From contig LPNZ01007498.1 of NCBI GenBank assembly GCA_001655205.1, forward strand, positions 1-41,345: a stretch of DNA of 41,345 nucleotides, read 5' to 3'. The notes under the pieces are model-generated. The model did not search any database. It had not been told where the DNA came from and saw only the letters and a list, made by a program, of their open reading frames with translations. Within the stretch, counting starts at the first letter, position 1; every line of letters begins with the position of its first letter. Shown in pieces: positions 29,417 to 38,968 of this stretch. The position numbers and the translations under genes were made by a program. The DNA comes from Lenisia limosa (taxonomy: Eukaryota; Breviatea).

Positions 29417-32400
29417 GCTCTGTCGAGAATGAAAGAGGAAGAGGTGGCTGGAGAGGAGGAAAAGGAAGAGGCGGAGGAAGAGGGAATCAATCTGCTAAAA
29501 AAGAAGAAGGCGAAGCCTCAGAGAAAGGAGGCCGGGGAAGGGGTCGCGGTCGTGGAAAGGGAAGAGGAAGGGGTGGGACAAGTTATCGTAACACTGCGAA
29601 ACCTGATAAAAACTCAGATTCCCCAAGGGGAAGGGGAAGAAATGATAGAGGAAGAGGTCGCGGCCGCGGAAGGAATTATCAGTCAAAGTCTAATGAAGTT
29701 GAGGAAGAGGAAAATGATGAAGTTAAAAAAGAATCCCGAGGACCCTCGAAGAGACAGGAAAGGAGAATGCAAAAGGATATGTGTGTTGAATCAGTAAGAG
29801 GGTCATATGTAAACTAGAATGGAGGGGGAATGCTTGTCTTGTTATCTTTTCAAGGCAGTTTTCATTTTGACAGTGTTTTATAATCACATGAAATTGATTG
29901 AGCTTTACTTCAAAGTACAATGTCGATATTATTCTTTACACGTTTTTGTTATCGAAGTGAAAGTCTTACTGATCTTGTAGAAGAAAGTCATCGAAAAGAC
30001 AGTTCCAAAGGTACCAAGAGAAAGGGTTGCACCATCACAAGCACCAATTGTAGGCTACATTTTCGGATATGGCGTTTTCACATATTTCTCAGCGAACGAT
30101 ATCTGCCGATATTAACTCACTGGAACTGTTCCATGATGAGAGGTTCACGAAAAATAGGTAAGATTTTCCTCTTTTTATTTATGAAATACCAGTGACACAC
30201 CCCTTGCCTTCACAATCCAAATTGAACCCGAGGATCCGGATTGGGATGAACTTGGTGTACCCATTGACTCCATAACTGTTAAGGTAGGCCTATCGCTATT
30301 CAAGTTCTATCTACCCGACAGACCTGAAATGAAAACCTGACCTTTGGATAAAAAAAAACAATAGAACTATTGTTTTATTCATTTGAGTTTTCAATATTCC
30401 TCGCTAAGATCAGGAAAATAGTTATTCTGTCAATGCTACCAAATACTGACGAGATCAGAGCTCTCTCCTGAAGAATTCTTCTCCTTTTAAACGAAGTTTA
30501 GTTTACGATTCCTGAGGAAGGCTTCCCTGTAGAAAAGATACCGAAAATTGTTGTTGATGATGAAGGTCTTCCGCCCCTACTTCAAAAGTGGGTGTTTCAG
30601 TTCAAATTTCACTTTTACACTCTAGTCGAGTTGCCATGAACCTCAGAGCACAGTGTCGCCTTTTGAAGTCCCCTTCTTCTTATCTTTTCAATTTAGTCAA
30701 CTGGGCAGCGAATAACCTTGCCGATTTGCTTCTTATGGAAAGCCAGGAAGAGAAAATGAAGGTTTGAAATGCAAATCTCAAAAAAGATTAATGATAGATA
30801 TTGATTGTTTTACTCCCCAGGTCTCTGCTGAAAGAGCGGGAATTTCTTTCGTTGACCCTAACCAAAAAAAGGTATGTTAGGGTTAGAGGAGCTGAGGAGG
30901 ATTTGACTGCCGACCTGTTTTTTTGAAAAAAACACTCTTTCACCATCCACTTAGAGCGTTGAAAAAACTATTAAAGATATTGAGCATTTGAAGGTTGGAA
31001 GACAAAAAAGTGGAATATGAAATGGCTTCAACATTTCATCAGAAGCTTATAACTTTTAGATTGAAGAGGAGGAGGAGCAAGAAGGAAGTTCAGAAGAAGA
31101 TGAAGAAGATGAAGAATCTGACTTGGATGAGTCAGCTGACTCTGAGAGTGAAGGCCAAAGCTCAGAGGAAGAGGACGTCAGCACCCGCGCGGTACCCCTG
31201 GATGTACCAAAGCTCTCAGCTACTGCAATGCGTATTATCTGTGATGGTTGGGTTAGAATAGTGTTACTTATTATTTTCAAGGATTTGAACTGAAGGATGG
31301 AATTGGAACTGTATCTTGCCCCAGATTGAGCATTATTGGCAGATGCAAACGGTTTGACTTACATGTTAGATATACTTTGTTTCACAAAGTTTGACTAATT
31401 TAATAACTCCTGACAGTTGTGGTGATTCTATTGATACTTCTCTTGATGCTGAAAATGAAAGTTTTCCGTGTCCACATTGCCAAAACAAGCTTGGGGCATT
31501 CTACTACCCCCGTATGTTGGAAGCTTTGATATTCTCCACTGAGCATCTTTGTCCACAATCGAGACTTATGTTCTAGAGTTGATGCATCATGCTTCTAATG
31601 TTGTTGGCTTCTTAGACCTTAAAGGATGGGCTCCTGTTGACCTCGCACCGTGTAACTGGATCGTGGGATTGGAACGTAGTTTGTACCAAGACGTCTTTAA
31701 AAAAATTTGTAACTTTGGCAGATTTCTTGTTTTGAGTGCAACAAAAAGAGGATTGCAGAATCAATATCAAAGACCTCCTCTTTCATAAATTCGAGTTGCC
31801 ACACATGTCACACGAAGCAGGTTTGAAGGATCTGATAGGAAACTAATATTTTTCTGAGGGTGTTAAGAAAGTACAAAGTGAACATTGTTTGCACCATTAT
31901 CCTCAGGTTATTCGTCTCTACGTTGCTGTCCGATTTGCAAAGGTTCCAGTTCAAGCATTTAGGTATTGGACTTTTTTAGTGACTTATTTTCACAAATAGA
32001 AAGAAGTCAAGCCTGACAGATGCGGAGATTGAGGCCAACAAAGCAAGGAGCAAAGTAAAGAAAGAGAACTCTTTGGGACTCGTCAAAGGGGAGCCGTTGG
32101 ATAAAAATGGTGAGTCACTGATACACATTACTAACTAGAGAAGGTACATGTAAACACTACTCAAAGTCTTACCGCTGGATGAGGTTCCCATGCTGTGGCC
32201 GTGCTTTCCCCTGTGATGTTTGCCATGACATTGCTACTGGTCATCCATGCGAGGTGGGTTATTTCCTGATGTTGAATGGCAATATAAGACTGCCAGTAAT
32301 ATTTTGATGTATTCAGAGGGCCAATCGGATGATTTGCGGATTTTGTTCATCCGAGCAGCAGTTTAGTGATAAGTCCTGTTCATACTGCAGTTCAAATACG

Positions 32401-32715
32401 CACAAATGTTAGTGGTTCATTACTATTTTATACATTACTATTCTGTCTTGGTATCATTTACCCCCACAGCTTCAAGCGGTACGAGGTACTGGGAAGGAGG
32501 TCAGGGTATGAGGGATGTTAGCCGCTTGGACAAAACAGATCAGAAGAGAAAACGAAAAGGTGCAGGCAAGACTACAAGCAACAAAGCAAAGTAAGCTTGT
32601 GAACCTCTTGGTCTAACAGAATTGAGTTCAAATAATCCAATGTAGGAAAAGAAATGATATGCAAAAGGGTAAAAAAAGCCGAACACTTGTCAAAGCGAAA
32701 GCTGCTGAATCATAA
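29417..32715 (+). CDS. RGG-rich protein with CHY zinc finger (5' end missing)
   Basis: Likely RNA-associated zinc-binding protein. The first seen exon, 29417-29793, is an RGG/RG domain (ENERGRGGWRGGKGRGGGRG onward) entered in phase 1, so at least one upstream exon is missing. It splices in phase to KKVIEKTVPKVPRERVAPSQ (about 29980). Then comes an RWD-like region: FTIQIEPEDPDWDELGVPID (30200), FTIPEEGFPVEKIPKIVVDD (30500), NLVNWAANNLADLLLMESQE (30690). An acidic Ser/Glu tract spans 31060-31185. Zinc-ribbon pieces follow: CPHCQNKLGAFYYP (31470), CFECNKKR (31725) and CHTCHTKQ (31800). The CHY finger is CKHYSKSYRWMRFPCCGRAF and PCDVCHDIATGHPC (32145-32250), with CGFCSSEQQFSDKSCSYC (32335). The basic tail ends KAKAAES at 32715. 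CHY fingers pair with RWD-like parts in fungal homologues (from memory). The RGG extension is unusual. The exon phase (TCA|GTAAG then AAG AAA) settles the RGG frame. Confidence 0.85.
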
Positions 32716-32876
32716 CATTGCATTCATGATGATAGAAAAAAGTAACTAACTTCTTGTTCTTACTCGACGTGAATAAACTGTTTTTTTTTGTTTCAAACCT
32801 AAGCATGTGAGTGTCAATCTTCCAAATGCTACAATACTCTCATACACCACCTCTTACTTATTAACCGTTGGAGATC

Positions 32877-33928
32877 TCAGTCTTCTTTTGGTTTTGATTC
32901 AATTTGGGGAAGAACATAGCAACTAAATACACCAAGAAGGATGCCAAAGACAGCAGAGACAGAACACACCAAAGGGAGAACGCTCATAGGTACACCAAGG
33001 AAAAGGGGTTCTAAAACTAGGAGGTCAGGTCACATTCATAATATCTGATAATTGAAAAGGTAAAATTATTGCCGTACTTATATTATAAGGAACAGGTATT
33101 GATGAAGCGGTTGGATCTGAGCTGTAGCCTCTCCACGAAGAAGTTAAATGGATAATATTTCTTGGCATGCTAGACTAAACAAAGTGAGTGTTAATATTGC
33201 CAAAGTTCCTCATGAATCCCTAGCACAAGACTGGTTTAGGAGGACGTGGTTATTACGCATGGTCTTATGTACTTATTCATTAATCTACATATTCCCACTC
33301 CTTTGAAGCCTAAATCGTATTGACATCCTCGAGGGAGAATAGAATATGACTTATTCAATATGGATAGAATCTCCCTTGTCCAGTTTCAAGAGAGACTTTA
33401 CTGCAAAAAAAACCCCCAACTAAACTGAGGGTGCTCCAGAAACCTTACTGGATTCATAGGAACATAGTTGTTTTATAAATACATATTTGAAGTTGAAAAA
33501 TTGCCAGAATTTCACTTATCATGTTTAAAAATATAAATATTAGTTTTAAAGGGATAGGGTACATAAGATTTTACTCCCTTCTACTGAATGCTGACCTCAA
33601 TATTGCCATAACAGTCAGTATGGAAGATGGACTTCTCCACATCCAAGAGGGTCCTGCCAGGTACTCGCGGAATGTCCAACCGCATCTCAACGGGAAACTT
33701 AAAGGTGAACATCAATGACCTTAAATGCCATTATTTTGAACCTACTGTTGCAGGGTATGATATCTTGACTTCATAGGCTGAACTTGGCTCCATCCCAGCC
33801 GCTTCAAAAGACATTTGTGACCCGGGTACTATTTCCAGAGATAACTCTTTCCATGGCTCAATGAGAATATAAGTGGAAAAGCACTGTTTGAGGAGCACTA
33901 CTAGCAAGAAAGCGACAAGAGACTTCAT
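32877..33928 (-). CDS. Type I membrane protein with signal peptide, family not recognised
   Basis: The first exon, 33746-33928, starts with a signal peptide (MKSLVAFLLVVLLKQCFS) and continues into a luminal beta-rich part (TYILIEPWKELSLEIVPG, AYEVKISYPAT). Exon 33596-33697 adds FPVEMRLDIPRVPGRTLLD and IFHTDCYGNIE. Further exons lie near 33350-33400 and 33090-33165 (MPRNIIHLTSSWRGYSSDP). The last exon, 32877 to about 33012, encodes GVPMSVLPLVCSVSAVFGIL and LGVFSCYVLPQIESKPKED, a transmembrane helix with a short charged cytosolic tail. The architecture is that of a small ER or secretory-pathway membrane protein (inference). Middle exon boundaries are not firm. It lies head-to-head with the DZF-like gene. 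Confidence 0.75.
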
Positions 33929-34295
33929 CGTCTGTTATCCGTGGCTGTGGTGAATCTAGGGAAACTTGTTTATATTTATACCCTTATGGTGAATAGGGGG
34001 AGGGGGGAAAAGGGACGTGGAAGACGGAAACTCCTCCTCTACCCTCCTGCCTATAAAAACAACAACAACCAATCAAACTCAATCAAACTCTGGACTGCCA
34101 ATGGATCATATCTTGGGGGGGAAAGTCTTTTGGGGGTATAGCCCTAAATCCCTGCAGTGTACTCATTGTTTAGGTAAAAAAAAATTCTGGAAATTCCACC
34201 AGGATTCGAACAGGGATTACAATATAATTATCATTTTTGTATAGTTAAAGATAAATTAATCAATTACACCTTCATCTCAGCAAAGCAGCTCAAAA
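33929..34295. promoter_or_regulatory. Shared divergent 5' region
   Basis: 367 bases lie between divergent start codons. It contains GGGGGAGGGGGGAAAAGGG near 33988 and an A/T-rich half next to the + gene. No exon was supported; a bidirectional promoter is inferred from position. Confidence 0.45.
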
Positions 34296-36326
34296 ATGGA
34301 GACCGTTCTCGACAACCTTCAGTTTGACTGTGGTCTTACACGTATGATTATTATTGCTGTGTACTATTGTTTACATTTATTCAGTTGATGCCCGTCAAGA
34401 GGCCTCTAAGAAAGCTTCTGATGTTTGTTGAGAGGCCATATTACTTTTTAAGTTGAATAACAGATTGAATTTTACTATATATAGGTTCTTAAGGAGCTCC
34501 GAAGCTCTTTTACTCAAGATCACCCTTCTTACAGAATTGTTGAGTATCATGTGAGCTCCTTTGTCTTGATTTTATTGGTAATTAATGATATAATGGTCCG
34601 CCAAGGGGTCCTTAGTTGATGGTATCAGAAGTCACGCTTCCTCCATTTTATATGTTCTCAGGTTGGTGGCTCTCAGTCACGCCGCAGTATGTCTCGTACC
34701 CACAACTCTTCTGACATTGTTCTCCTTATGAAGACTCCCCTTTCAACTCAGAACTGTGGTAAGTAGGGGTTGCAGAGGGCAAACCAGTCACACCTCTTTT
34801 TCAGTGTCAGGGCTAACACTTGCAGTTTCTATTCTCAACGACTGGAAGGACCACAGATGTGCCGATATTATCGGAATGTACAAAAGTATTGTCGAGAAAA
34901 TGGATAATGTAGAAATCCTTGATGATCAAAACAGAGAACTGAAGGTTAGAGAGAGGGTATTATCGTGATCTTTTTCTGACCTCCTCACTGTTTTACCCCT
35001 TAGTTCACCATTGGCGGACATATGATTTCTCTTATGCCAGTTCCCTACCTTGTAGCATTCCAGGAACCAAGCAACGAACATCTCTGCGAATGTGAGGGAT
35101 GATTTGTATTTTATTATGTTCAACATGACAGTGAAATCCCATTACCGTTCTAGTGGACCTCTTCATCCAACGCATGAACATTCTTGCCAAGCGTCTTGAC
35201 AAGGATACGATGTATCTTGCTGAACGCGCTTTTTCTATTATGACCGATAGAGTGAGTGGCAAAGTTACGTTTCAAAGTCACTTCTATCACCACCCCTTGT
35301 GTTTATTTAAATTAGCTTCTCCTCCGCCTTAACATGGACGTGATCGTGCAAAGAGTGTCAAGAATCGTCCATACATGGGCTGTGAAGCAGAGTGGGTAAC
35401 TTCGGGAACATAAACCTGGATTGTGCAAAAAAGTATAAGCAGGAATTGATTGACATAGAGCATGAACTGACGGACTACCATCTTGAACTTCTTGTTGCTA
35501 TGGAAACCAAGAAGCTGTTCCTTCGCCAAGGCTATGAATCACGAATTAACAAGTTTGTGGATGGTTCTTGTGGATTCATATATCGGGGACGTTGTTTTTC
35601 TAATGCATTAGTGAGGGGAAGAAGCCGATCAAGCTTGGTGATGTTTTGGTTGCAGTAATGGACGTTCTCTCTGGTGGCAAAATCGACATCCGTTGGAAGT
35701 ACCTTGATCTTAACAGACCATATGGTATGCCCTTAGGTCTATACAGCACCATCATTTACCCATCAGGCCAGGCCATGCTTGGAGATCTTTGCCGCATTAT
35801 TGATTCCAATATTTTCCGCTTTGACCCCTTCAACGCGGCGATCTCTCATGAGTATGTCCTTGTCCATCACTTACGAGTCTCTCATCAAACTTGACATATT
35901 ACCTAGGGCGTTTGCTGAGACACCTGAGGAGTTCAAGGCTGCTGCAGCCGGCCTTGCCAAGGCCATCCGTGATGAGAACAAGGAGGCCATTGAAGAGGTC
36001 TTCGGCCCCATCCAAGGCAGACCTGCTGAGTGCGAGAGGCTAAATTTGTCTATTTCCATTGCCAAATAAACGATTGGTTTTTGACCATTTTCAGCGCACC
36101 TGAGAAGCAGCGTGCCCCCAGACAACAGAGACAACGTCAGTCCAACAACAGCAATGAAGGCGGACAACGTTCTCGCCCCCAGGTTTGTATCACCACATCA
36201 AAAGACCAATTTAACAGCGATCCGGGAACACTTTTCACTCTGTAGACTACAATTGCAGATCATGAGATCAAGTACGAAACTAAGAGCAAGCGCAAGGGAA
36301 ACAAGAAGAAGACCACCCAGGAATAA
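34296..36326 (+). CDS. DZF / NF45-NF90-like pseudo-nucleotidyltransferase
   Basis: Starts METVLDNLQFDCGLT (34296). VLKELRSSFTQDHPSYRIVE (34485) and VGGSQSRRSMSRTHNSSDIV (34662-34722) align with the NF45/NF90 block [20 protein letters not shown]. That block is a nucleotidyltransferase fold in which the second catalytic Asp is lost (SDIV instead of DxD), so catalysis is unlikely. Then come LTLAVSILNDWKDHRCADII (34811), LKFTIGGHMISLMPVPYLVA (34960-35060), VDLFIQRMNILAKRLDKDTM (35160), YKQELIDIEHELTDYHLELL (35433), WKYLDLNRPYGMPLGLYSTI (35695), EEFKAAAAGLAKAIRDENKE (35930), and a Gln/Arg-rich then basic tail (ETKSKRKGNKKKTTQE) to 36326. NF45/NF90 form dsRNA-binding heterodimers (known). Whether this one does is inference. 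The RGG-like basic C-terminus would suit RNA binding. The exact family is less certain than the gene itself. Confidence 0.7.
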
Positions 36327-36426
36327 TTTAAGAGCGGCACATTATGGTTAAGGTGTTTATGCATGATTAGAGCGAATCAATCAATCACCTTTCAATTTTG
36401 ACCCAACATTCTTTATTACACAATAA

Positions 36427-38661
36427 TTACAGTTTAAGGGTACAGGAAATTGGACAGTGATCACTGCCCATTACATCCCCATGAATTAGGCTCTCAGTAA
36501 CCTTCTTGTCGAAGCGGTTGGAGACAATGAAGTAGTCCAAACGCCAACCTACAAAGTCAGTTGATAGTATGGAAAATGAAAAGGGAGTACGAAATGAACA
36601 GCATCGACTTGGAATCCATGTAGCATTGGGGAAATGACATGGGATTCCCATATCAATAATGGAAATCCCAACTTATCCATAAGAACCACAAGTCAGCCTG
36701 TATCACATTCTATCATATGATAATGATATCCGATATGTATATTAGTAGTTTTATACATGACATATAGAGAGATGAGAAATAAAACAAGAGTATCTGGCAG
36801 AAGCCGTCCTTAGTGTATATCATGTAGAAATGAGAAACAATAAGAGTATCAGGCCGAAGCCTTTGTGTATAGCTATACTATGTCGAGATGGGGTTAAGAG
36901 CCACTCAATCTTTCTACGTGCCAATAACATGGGATTAAACTTAAATTTGAAAATGCACGATATAGTAGTATATTAATGAAATGAGAAATAAAAACACAAT
37001 ATTTAATATCTCTAATAAGCGTGATATTGTGGACGCCCAAGATTAGCGTGCAGAGGAGCTGCATTGGTACCACCCATATCACATTTCATTGCTTACCAAC
37101 ATTCTTGGCCCTCGCTCCACCGATGTAACTCCAGAAAGAGTATTTCTAAGTACAAATTAAAGACTACCAACGTTAACTTATATACTTGATGGAGGTGTCA
37201 AACCTTTGCATCTTCACCATTGCGTTTGCGCCAAGTATCAATAAAGCCTTCGGAGAGGAACTACAACAGTCAATTCAACCCACCACACCAACCTTCGTCA
37301 AACAGGCTCTTTCCTCTTTCGTGTATCCTGCGTTCTTTGCCTGGTTGCAGTTAATAATGTATAGTTGAATGTTATTCAAAAATATGAGTATGGTGACTTT
37401 TACGGTACAATATCATTATAAACCAACATTGGACTTTGGATTGGCAAGGTCATTGGGGCCATGGGCAACATTGGTATCTCCAGTCCAGATTACTGGTTTT
37501 TTCTTGTCTAGATTTTTCGCATTTTCCAGGAAGTCAGCTTCCCATTCTTGCCTGTAGTCTAATCTAAATGGAAAAGTAAGGTGAACGGCAAGATTTGATT
37601 TTTTGGGAGTAAAAAGGGTATTTTAAGGATAAATCAACCTGGCTACATTGAAAACAACACACCTCACAAGACCTCGACCGGAGTTTGGAATGTAGGTTGC
37701 AATTAAATAGAACTCTGGGAATTCAAGAGTGATCATTCGCCCTTCGTTGTCATGCTTATCCTTCCCTTGGGTATCAATAATTGGAAAAGGCCAACAGAAC
37801 TGACTATCTCAAAAGACATACCTAAGCCATATGTCACTGAAACTGGTTTGATTTTGCTTGCAATCAAAGTCCCAGCGTAGCTAATGAATAAATAAAGATC
37901 AAAATACAATTGATAATTTGTTTTTTCAAGCCTACCCTGCCTTTTCAGCAGCTGATGAATATATGTAGTAGCCAGGAAGAGATTTAATCATAAGTGCAAT
38001 ATCTGAAGACTTTGTCTCTACGCAGTGAATATGGTTGAGAAAGGGCCCATTTTTTTCCAAGTAAACGTCTTCCAACCTTGAAGGCAAACAATAGGGGGTG
38101 AGTCAAACTTATTAAGAAAAGCCTCGAGGGTGCCTTTCGAAGAGACGGCTTTGAAGCCAGCGATGTTCCAGGAGAATATCTTCAGATCTTTAGGGCTACA
38201 TAAGTAAGTTTTGCGTGTAATTCGCATTCTCACCCATAAATCACTCACCAGTCAACCATGTTATCTTTTTTGCCTCCTTGTTGATTGATACTGTTTCCGG
38301 TCTTATTGGTGACAGTTGTTGTGGTATTGCCAGCTCCTGAGAAAATAGGGGCAATTCTATTGCTATTAGAAATTATTAGCAACAAGATTCAATTTACTTG
38401 AACTCATATGGGATAATTTGCACCATTGCCTACTTTGTTGCCTTTGTTGAATTCGTGGCTTTAGCTAAAGGAATTATGGAAGCTACCAAAAGGACATCCG
38501 TTGCCATTTCTCCAATTCTAATCTCATCCATTCATTGCAACATACCATCCTTTTTGACTGCTGTGGCGGGCTTTGCAGCCTTTTTTGGTGTTGAATTTGT
38601 GCTTTTCTGAATACAATGAGGGGAAGATGTTAGAGAGGGCTCCAACCTTCTTGGCAACCAT
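36427..38661 (-). CDS. AP endonuclease, exonuclease III/APE1 family
   Basis: Cuts DNA 5' of abasic sites in base-excision repair. Exons from the start MVAKK (38661): a Lys/Ser/Thr-rich N-terminus of about 65 residues ([41 protein letters not shown]), then [16 protein letters not shown] (38190). Catalytic landmarks are all present: CLQE across the splice at about 38085/38020 (metal-binding Glu), [20 protein letters not shown] and NSGRGLVR (37660-37740), [20 protein letters not shown] (37440-37490; canonical GDLNVAH), [20 protein letters not shown] (37250-37350), [15 protein letters not shown] (about 37110) and [12 protein letters not shown]...GSDHCPI (36430-36550). Overall length is similar to animal APE1 with its nuclear-targeting tail. 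The second-last intron (about 36555-37090) carries repeats R8-R10. It is head-to-head with the terminal + gene. Confidence 0.93.
36700..37045 (+). repeat. Cluster of three dispersed-repeat copies (R8, R9, R10) with an AT palindrome
   Basis: AT palindromes occupy about 36705-36760. R8 (36769-36812): GAGATGAGAAATAAAACAAG, AGTATCTGGCAGAAGCCGTC. R9 (36829-36870): GAAATGAGAAACAATAAGAG, TATCAGGCCGAAGCC. R10 (36977-37040): GAAATGAGAAATAAAAACAC followed by AATATCTCTAATAAGCGTGA, so its 3' part is inverted relative to its 5' part. All lie in one APE1 intron. Confidence 0.85.
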
Positions 38662-38968
38662 TTTGCAAGGATGTCTTCTAGCTGACTGTAGCTCGGGGGC
38701 AAGCAGGGAGGAGCTCAGAGGAGCTGCAATGCCTAGGCAAGTAGCATAGCCCATGCCCACCCCCATGTAAAAATAAGTAAATGAAAAAAAATTTGAGAAA
38801 AGAAGAAAGAATAATATTTGAATAGAGTTGTTTTTTAGAGCAGGAGGATGTTGAGAGGATGGATATGGTTGTCCAAGACACCATAAGTTGTTAAGTTGTT
38901 ATTCTTTGAGAGCTGTTATCGTGCAGTAGCCCTTCTTACTGGTGTATCCTATAACTAATTGTCACGAA
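38662..38968. promoter_or_regulatory. Shared divergent 5' region
   Basis: 307 bases lie between divergent start codons. It includes GGGGGCAAGCAGGGAGGAGC at about 38695-38715 and an A-rich part near 38775. No coding exon was supported; promoter function is inferred from position. Confidence 0.45.

Noticed and set aside
29429-29797. 122-codon + frame starting MKEEEVAGEEEKEE
   Set aside because: It overlaps the RGG exon in another frame. Only the RGG frame splices in phase to KKVIEKTVPK and the rest of the CHY protein, and the Glu-rich reading is what the GGA/AGA codons give when shifted.
35724-35746. A 22-base intron GTATGCCC...TACAG in the DZF-like gene
   Set aside because: The frame is open and sensible straight through (RPYGMPLGLYSTIIYPSG), so no intron is needed.
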